Assembly (NCBI RefSeq): GCF_021730395.1 | Contig: NC_069378.1 | Span: 42,235,001 to 42,299,000 of the forward strand | Length of the DNA stretch: 64,000 nucleotides | Source of the DNA: Mercenaria mercenaria | Lineage: Eukaryota; Mollusca; Bivalvia; Venerida; Veneridae | Reading direction: 5' to 3' | In this document: one piece after another, positions 57,922 to 64,000 of the stretch | Layout: every line of letters begins with the position of its first letter | How positions within the stretch are numbered: position 1 is the stretch's first letter | Notes under the pieces: generated by a model | The model's database searches: none | What the model saw: only the letters and a program-made list of their open reading frames with translations | Told to the model about the DNA's origin: nothing | Position numbers and translations under genes: made by a program

Positions 57922-60048
57922 ATGGAACGGTATCTAGTAGCTGTTCTGATACTGTGCACGATTTTCTCGGGCTGTGTTTCTCAATCAGATTATGGTGTTT
58001 CTCAAGTTTCTCAATCAGATTATGGTGTTTCTCAATCAAATTATGAAGAGATCCCAATAAACACGTTTACTTCTCGACGTATCATGACTATTGCAGCAGA
58101 CCATATTGGTGTCGTGCTCATCAGGGAGATTTCTGCGTTTAAAAAGGTAAGTTTATCTTTATAGCTTAAATTTTTCTAAGACACAAGATATTTTTTAACC
58201 AGTTGCAGCTGGATTTTAAATGACGATTTCGACAAAGTTTATAAGCATAAGGCGTATGTTCTCTCCGACGCTTTAATAAAGGACATTTTGTGAGGAGTCA
58301 TTTCGTTCTCCATCTCTGAATCATATGGACAAATTTGGTGTTATTTGAAGAGCTTACAGAATCCAGGAACATTTTCTAGAATACTGTTGAAAAAACGGCT
58401 CAAAACCAAAACAAACAAACGTCTTTATTTTTACGTTTCGCTGTAGTTCACACCTTATTTAATTACAATTATCGAACTAATTGTTATTTTGAGCGATTTT
58501 ATACAGGCTTTGAATTTTCATCTTGACCACCAATAACTATCTATTCACGCAAACCTTACTAATGGCGTCTGGATAACTGAGTACTAGTCAAATAATCAAA
58601 CGCTTGCGGCGTAGTTTGTTTGATATGTATGTATGTACACCAGTATGATTAAATAGCAATTAAGTTTGAAGGAACCTATTCGGCGTGTCGATATAAAAGT
58701 ATAGAAGATGTCATTATTGTCGATTGAAGTTAACTAAGAAACTTTAAAAAAACTGTTAAAAGCACATGAAAACATGTGTCGGGTGTCGTTTCTAGCAGGA
58801 GTCGTTTGGATCAAGTTATAATGTTCCCAAACTGTTGTCTACAAACTATCGGAAATGTAGCAAAATGCCAAAAAGTAAAGGAAGAAACTCAAAACGTTCA
58901 GTTGGCAGCAACATTATACACAACGTCATACATGTTCTTCCTTATGATTTGCCTACGTTACGTTTATACTATTGTGTAAGCTACAATCTGCAAAAAATTG
59001 TATTGAAAAATGTATTAATGTTAATCTATAGTAACACAGGGATAGCAGCTCTTTGTCTTTTGCTTTTAAATTACAATACATGTATTGACTGTATAAATTG
59101 TCTTTAAAAATCAAGAATTGGAAATACATCTATGTAAGTATCACCTACATTTATACCTAGCTTCATTTGTCTTAGAACTGATTTTAATGTACCAAAGATT
59201 CTTATGTTATCACATTACCATGTATCTTTATCGCATAGGAGAAATGAAACAGCACAAGAAAGTAATATATTACTGTATGCGTTTTGTTTTAGGTGGACGA
59301 GCCTTGGTACATCGTGAATTTTGAAGGCAGAAACGGATTTGGAAATGTAAGTTTACTTGTGTTATTCACGTATTAATATTCGTTTTTGAATGAAACATAG
59401 TTACGTCGAGAAAAACTGTAGTAACGTCACGAATATTCATGTTAAGATGGTAGAAAGTAAGATTCCTACTTTGTCTAGAGTTTATATTTGGTATTCATTT
59501 GATAAATGAATAATTATTATTGAAGTTTTGGAATAGTTCTGCTGAATTATTTAAAGTTAACATTAGAGCTCTGTAAGCTTGTTATGTTTCTGTTCTAAGC
59601 TAATATAGAGGTGGGCTTTGTTGAAGGGTTAACGCTATTAAAAACATAGATCTTAAATCCATATATTCTATATTGTTCATTATCCTAGTACGGATATTGC
59701 AGGATTTAAACAGTTGTTTACATTGGAAACGGAAGTACTTGTTAAACATTTGGAAAAAATCTATTTTATGTCACTATTAGGATCGGACACTAGTACTGAC
59801 TTCTTGTCTTTGTGCTAAAAAAAACCCCCTAATTTTTCTCTATTTTTTCCGTCAATTTGAAATTGATTTTGCATGTATGTTAAATGCCCTTAATCATGTC
59901 ATTAGAAATAGAAGGCGTTTTAGCGATATTTAATGTCAATGTGAAATTTACATGAAATTAATTTCAGGTGTGGACGTGCAATGCGAAAGTTCACGAACCC
60001 ACTATTGGACGGGGATACGTAACAAGGTGGAACTGCTGGTGGTCTTAA
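57922..60048 (+). CDS. B2: type B two-cysteine secreted peptide with N-terminal repeat expansion
   Basis: Exons 57922-58146 (75 codons), 59293-59346 (18 codons) and 59968-60048 (26 codons plus stop) give 119 residues. The signal peptide is MERYLVAVLILCTIFSGC. The mature N-terminus is lengthened by in-frame copies of a VSQSDYG unit (QSDYGVSQVSQSDYGVSQ) before EEIPINTF and the helix with TSRRIMTIAADHIG. Exon 2 reads VDEPWYIVNFEGRNGFGN. Exon 3 starts VWTCNAKVHEPTIGRG and ends TRWNCWWS, with C-x18-C. The AATAAA of B1 has become AATCAAA here; a later AATAAA lies near 60218. Otherwise it looks functional. Confidence 0.83.
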
Positions 60049-61252
60049 ACGTGGATAATTCATGTCTCTTCAGAAATTAAATTGTGTTTTATTTCTGCGT
60101 TTATACGGATTTTTCCAAAATCAAATTGTCCACGAATTATTTTTTGTTAAGCTTTTATGATCTATAATTTTGTCGGTGCGACGTTTAACCAAAAACAATT
60201 TCTATGGCAACGTCTTTCATATAATAAATGTGCATCATGAAATTTTGTTCTGTTTTGGTCTGGTCTGTTCTGTACTATAAGGCAAAAAACAAATCGAGGG
60301 TTGAACGCGATACTGTCGTAAGTCCTTCTTTATTTAATAGGAGTTACTACAGTATTGCGTTCAGCCCTCGAAATTATCTTCTTTGCCCTGTCATATCTTT
60401 AGAACAAAATTAAATATGGTTTGATATTTGACAATCCTTCATTGAACGGTTATTATCTACACATCTGTATCCTCAAATGATTGTTTGTCGTTTTATGAGA
60501 ATGGGAATGTTTTAAAATAAAGGAAATGATTAGCATTATTTGATTTTGTTGAAATTTCCGTATTTTATTTACAATACAGTTTCCTAAACGCGTGGAAAAT
60601 GTAATAAATAATACCTTAGAATTATGAAATATATTATCAAAAGTTACAAGTTTCGATTAATACTTTTCAATTATTCAAGGAACTATTCTTCCAAACATAC
60701 TGGTAAACAAAATTAATGTATACCCGCCACAAAAAAGTCTACGGACCCATTTGAATTCACAACATAGCTCTTTCACAATTTATACATCTTTATGGCGCTT
60801 AAAAACGACACTGGTAGAAGAGTCAAACCAATTCGAAAACATCCAAGACTCCGTATAAACTTTGATAATAGTTTCATTTTGGAGAAAACTGATTTTGATA
60901 TTCATTTGAAATACAATTTATGTCCTTTAGTGCATTTAATGTTGATATAATTGATGTCCGATTGTTTGACATTTAACACCAAACAAACTAAACATGAAGG
61001 TATTACATTTTGAAGATCGATGTTAAACATGACTTTTGCCTGTGAAAAGTCAAAAGCTGAACATACTGTAGTGTCTCAGCTCTTTCCGTGCACAATGATT
61101 ATATCTCCAACTTAAAATACTTATAAGGGATATATCATTATTGCGTTGAGCTCATGGTCACTTTCTTGTCATAAACAATTTACAAGACATAAAATGTCTT
61201 ATTGTGTAATACCATGTTAATAGGTTATTTATTGCCGAAAATCATAACAACG
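60049..61252. other. B2-B3 spacer and B3 upstream region
   Basis: Repeats the B upstream block but carries the palindromic MITE at 60295-60369 and additional unique sequence at about 60510-60750. No other gene. Confidence 0.6.
60295..60369. mobile_element. Palindromic 75-base MITE, copy 2
   Basis: CGAGGGTTGAACGCGATACTG pairs with CAGTATTGCGTTCAGCCCTC at the other end. It is flanked by the 4-base repeat AAAT. The paralogous sites upstream of B1 (near 54771, CAAATTATCT) and B2 lack it, so the empty site is visible in the same window. Confidence 0.85.
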
Positions 61253-62087
61253 TTCCTGGAAAATAACGAAGAAAAACTAATCACGTATTGACCACAGTAT
61301 TTAAAGATATAAAACATAATTCTGTCGGGTGTTAGTATTATTTTGCGATTAAAGCGACAATGGAACGGTATCTAGTAACTGTTCTGATACTGAGCACGAT
61401 TTTCTCGGGCTGTGTTTTTCAATCAGATTATGAACAGATCCCAATAAACATGGTCTACTTCTCGACGTATCATGATGTTGCAGCACACCATATTAGTGTC
61501 GAGCTCACCAGGGAATTGTCTGCGTTTAAAAAGGTTAGTTCGTCTTTATAGCTTCAGTTTTTCTTAGTTACAAAATTCTTTTTAACCAGTTACAGCTGGA
61601 TTTTAAATGACGTTTTCGGCAAAGGTTATAAACATAAGAAATGTCTTATTGTGTAATACCATGTTAATAGGTTATTTATTGCCGAAAATCATAACAACGT
61701 TCCTGGAAAATAACGAAGAAAAACTAATCACGTATTGACCACAGTATTTAAAGATATAAAACGTAATTCTGTCGGGTGTTAGTATTATTTTGCGATTAAA
61801 CCGACAATGGAACGGTATCTAGTAACTGTTCTGATACTGAGCTCGATTTTCTCGGGCTGTGTTTTTCAATCAGATTATGAACAGATCCCAATAAACATGG
61901 TCTACTTCTCGACGTATCATGATGTTGCAGCACACCATATTAGTGTCGAGCTCACCAGGGAATTTTCTGCGTTTAAAAAGGTTAGTTCGTCTTTATAGCT
62001 TCAGTTTTTCTTAGTTACAAAATTCTTTTTAACCAGTTACAGCTTGATTTTAAATGACGTTTTCGGCAAAGGTTATAAACATAAGAA
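61194..62087 (+). repeat. 447-base tandem duplication of B promoter plus exon 1
   Basis: 61194-61640 and 61641-62087 are nearly identical and head to tail. Each contains TTCCTGGAA (61253-61261; 61700-61708), TATAAAA (61308-61314; 61755-61761), a whole exon 1 and its GTTAGT donor. Confidence 0.9.
61360..61533 (+). CDS. B3: first exon of a type B gene without its own exons 2-3
   Basis: 58 codons, MERYLVTVLILSTIFSGC to SAFKK|GTTAGT. It is followed within 450 bases by the B4 promoter and exon, so its only downstream partner is exon 2 at 63620. It may act as an alternative first exon of B4. Relative to B1, a one-base gain after ATAAAC and a one-base loss before GTTGCAGC recode the YTSRRIMT stretch as VYFSTYHD without changing length. 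Confidence 0.65.
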
Positions 62088-63673
62088 ATTATTTCATGAC
62101 AGCAATATCAATGAGAAAATAGAGCTAACAAATTTAATACATGTATTATGATTTTAGGTTACAGTTACACGTTAGTTGGACGATGTGCACGGTGTTGCTG
62201 CCTACGATTGTAACGTCCCCGGAGACAAAGTCGTTCAATCAGTACGATGCGCGGCATGAAATGATCTTTTATTTAATCAGGCATACGTGGCGCCAGGCCT
62301 GAGTACCTGGATAAGTATAACTGTGCTGAATACATGCGACTACAATGGCCCTTTTAAAGTAAGCCTGGTATTGTAATATCTGCCTTATCCATCATCTTTT
62401 TGTACCCGGCAAACATGTTGGTTAATAGAATTTTTCGACAGAATCAGGCTTTCGAGAATATACAGGTTTTCTTATCTAGCCTGCCCGCTTAGATCAAAAA
62501 GGAAGAACGGAGATCTACGGGTTGCAGGGCCATGAGTTACATCCTCGGGCGAGGCGTATGTTCTCCGAGGCGATTTAATAAAAGACATTTTTTGAGGAGT
62601 CATTTCGTCCTCCATCTCTGAATCATATGTAAAAGATTTGAGTTACTTGAACAAAAAATGTTAATAACGGTACAGTTACGTTAACTGCCTGCCGTTACGT
62701 GACAATAAAAACTGTTGAAAAACGGCTCAAAACCAAAACAACAAACAAACGTCTTTATTTTACATTTTGCTGTAGTTCACACCTTTTTTCATTACTGCTT
62801 ATCTACAATTATCGGACTATTTGTTAATCTGAGTGATTTAAAACAGGCTTTAAATTTTCATCTTGACCACCAATAACTACCTATTCACGCAAACCTTACT
62901 AATGGCGCCTGGATAACCGAGTTATATTCAAACGCTTGCAGCCGAGTTTGTTTGATGTGTCGGCTACACCAGTATGATTAAATAGCAATTAAGTCTGAAA
63001 TGACCTATTCGATGTGTCAATATAAAGGTATAGAAGATTTCATTATTGTCGGTTGAAGTTAACTTAAAACTGTATAAGAAAGCACATGAATACATGTGTC
63101 GGACGACAGATAGCGGGTGTCGTTTCTAGCAGGGGTCGTTGGGATCAAGTTATAATATTCCCGAAATGTTATCTACAAACTACAATGCAAAAAAGTAACG
63201 CAAGTAGCTCAAAATGTTCAATTGGCAGCAACAGCAGGCACAACGTCACACATGTTCTTCGTTTTGATATGTCTACGGTACGCTTATACTATTGTGCAAG
63301 CTAAAATCTGTACAAATTGTATTGAAAAATGTATGAATATTAGTCCATAGTAACACAGGGATAACAGCTGTTTGTTTTATGCTTTTAAATTATAATACAT
63401 GTTCTGGCTGTATATATTGTCTTTAAAACTCAAGAATAGGAAATACATGTATGTAAGTATGATTATAACACTAACATTTATCACTTGCTTAATTTGTCTC
63501 AGAACTGATTTTAATGTACCAAAGATTCTTAAGTTATCACATTACCATGCATCTTTATCGCGTAGAAGAAATGAAACAACACAAGAAAGTAATATATTAC
63601 TGTATGCGTTTTGTTTTAGGTGGAAGAGCCTTGGTACATCGTGAATTTTGAAGGCAGAACCGGTGGCGGAATT
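61807..63673 (+). CDS. B4: type B gene, partial (exon 3 beyond the window)
   Basis: Exon 1 is 61807-61980 (58 codons) and exon 2 is 63620-63673 (18 codons, VEEPWYIVNFEGRTGGGI, then GTAAGT). Exon 3 should lie past 64000: in B2 it starts about 620 bases after exon 2, and the sequence here is still in paralogous intron 2. Exon 1 has the same recoded NMVYFSTYHDVAAHHIS stretch as B3, replacing the conserved basic SRRIM helix start, and Ser in place of the Cys of LILC. The signal peptide remains good. Intron 1 holds the open-frame version of the exon-like block and a SINE remnant. Whether the recoded helix is functional is unknown. Confidence 0.65.
62158..62358 (+). pseudogene. Decayed exon-like block in B4 intron 1
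   Basis: 201 bases (67 codons, phase 0) between TTTTAG and GTAAGC. One frame reads LDDVHGVAAYDCNVPGDK, then VVQSVRCAA, FNQAYVAPGLSTWISITV and LNTCDYNGPFK, interrupted by two stops (TAG and TGA). The same two stops are in the B1 copy, so it was dead before the duplication. No family recognised. Confidence 0.6.
62476..62600 (+). mobile_element. SINE remnant in B4 intron 1
   Basis: A decayed copy of the 56183-56330 SINE (CCTCGGGCGAGGCGTATG kept, A-box degraded). Confidence 0.6.
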
Positions 63674-64000
63674 GTAAGTTTCTTCTTTTATTCACGTATT
63701 AATATTCGTTTCTGAATGAAACATAGTTACGTCGAAAAAAAACTGTAGTAACGTCACGAATATTCATGTTAAGATAGTAGAAAGTAAGATTCCTACTTTG
63801 TCTAGAGTTTGTATCTGGTATTCATTTGATAAAATCCTTCCACAATTATTATTGAAGTTTTGGAATAGTTCTGCTGCATTATTTAAAGTTAACATTAGAG
63901 CTCTGTAAGCTTGTTATGTTTCTGTTCTAAGCTAATATAGAGGTGTGCTTTGTTAAATGGTTAACATTATTAAAAGAACATAGATCTTAAATCCATATAT
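63674..64000. other. B4 intron 2, cut by the window edge
   Basis: Paralogous to B2 intron 2 (about 59347-59680). Nothing else seen. Confidence 0.7.

Noticed and set aside
58776-59107. Overlapping open frames in B2 intron 1
   Set aside because: They lie in an intron; the B4 counterpart at 63086 is not conserved in frame.
2382-63673. Big defensin, mytilin or other known bivalve cysteine-rich peptide
   Set aside because: The mature peptides have only two conserved cysteines and no six- or eight-cysteine pattern; the hydrophobic domain of big defensins is absent.

Overview
The window looks like an AT-rich animal genome, most likely a bivalve mollusc. The evidence is split genes with GT-AG introns, TATA boxes and AATAAA signals, tRNA-derived SINEs, a bivalve-style GACCTTGACC tandem repeat and a Polinton. 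The species cannot be fixed from the sequence.

The host content is essentially one gene family: a tandem plus-strand array of small secreted peptides that I do not recognise. Each complete copy has three coding exons joined by two phase-0 introns. Exon 1 encodes a signal peptide and a basic/amphipathic helix of the TSRRIM-AA-HIG-L-RE type. Exon 2 is exactly 54 bases in all nine copies where I see it and encodes a strand of the LYxVxFEGR type. Exon 3 carries the only two conserved cysteines, spaced C-x17/18-C, in a hairpin-like stretch such as VHEP...GYVTRWNC. Three subfamilies are present. Type A is at 2382 (A1, broken), 5632 (A2), 13749 (A3, broken) and 16447 (A4). Type C is at 11173 (C1, broken), 21074 (C2, one frameshift) and 26910 (C3). 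Type B is at 55526 (B1), 57922 (B2), 61360 (B3, first exon only) and 61807 (B4, runs off the window). The block A1-A2-C1 (about 0.4-11.9 kb) and the block A3-A4-C2 (about 12.0-22.9 kb) are a segmental duplication. The B genes lie on a younger repeat unit of about 2.4-3.2 kb. A2, A4, C3, B1 and B2 look complete.

Between C3 and B1 lies a 16.9 kb Polinton (Maverick) fossil at 31350-48260, with 272-base terminal inverted repeats, embedded in LINE remnants. Its parts run on the minus strand: protein-primed DNA polymerase B, packaging ATPase, small structural ORFs, integrase, penton-like and major capsid proteins and an adenain-type protease. It is broken in many places. Its arms carry a repeated 3' module that closely matches the animal histone-mRNA stem-loop with a purine-rich downstream element. 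The module sits about 22-24 bases after the stop codons of the two outermost ORFs, inside the terminal repeats. I consider this the most unexpected signal in the window.

The rest is repeats: two SINE types, a roughly 600-base TTAA-flanked MITE (three fairly complete copies and one partial), a 75-base palindromic MITE with 4-base target duplications, minisatellites, microsatellites and decayed exon-like blocks in two B-gene introns.
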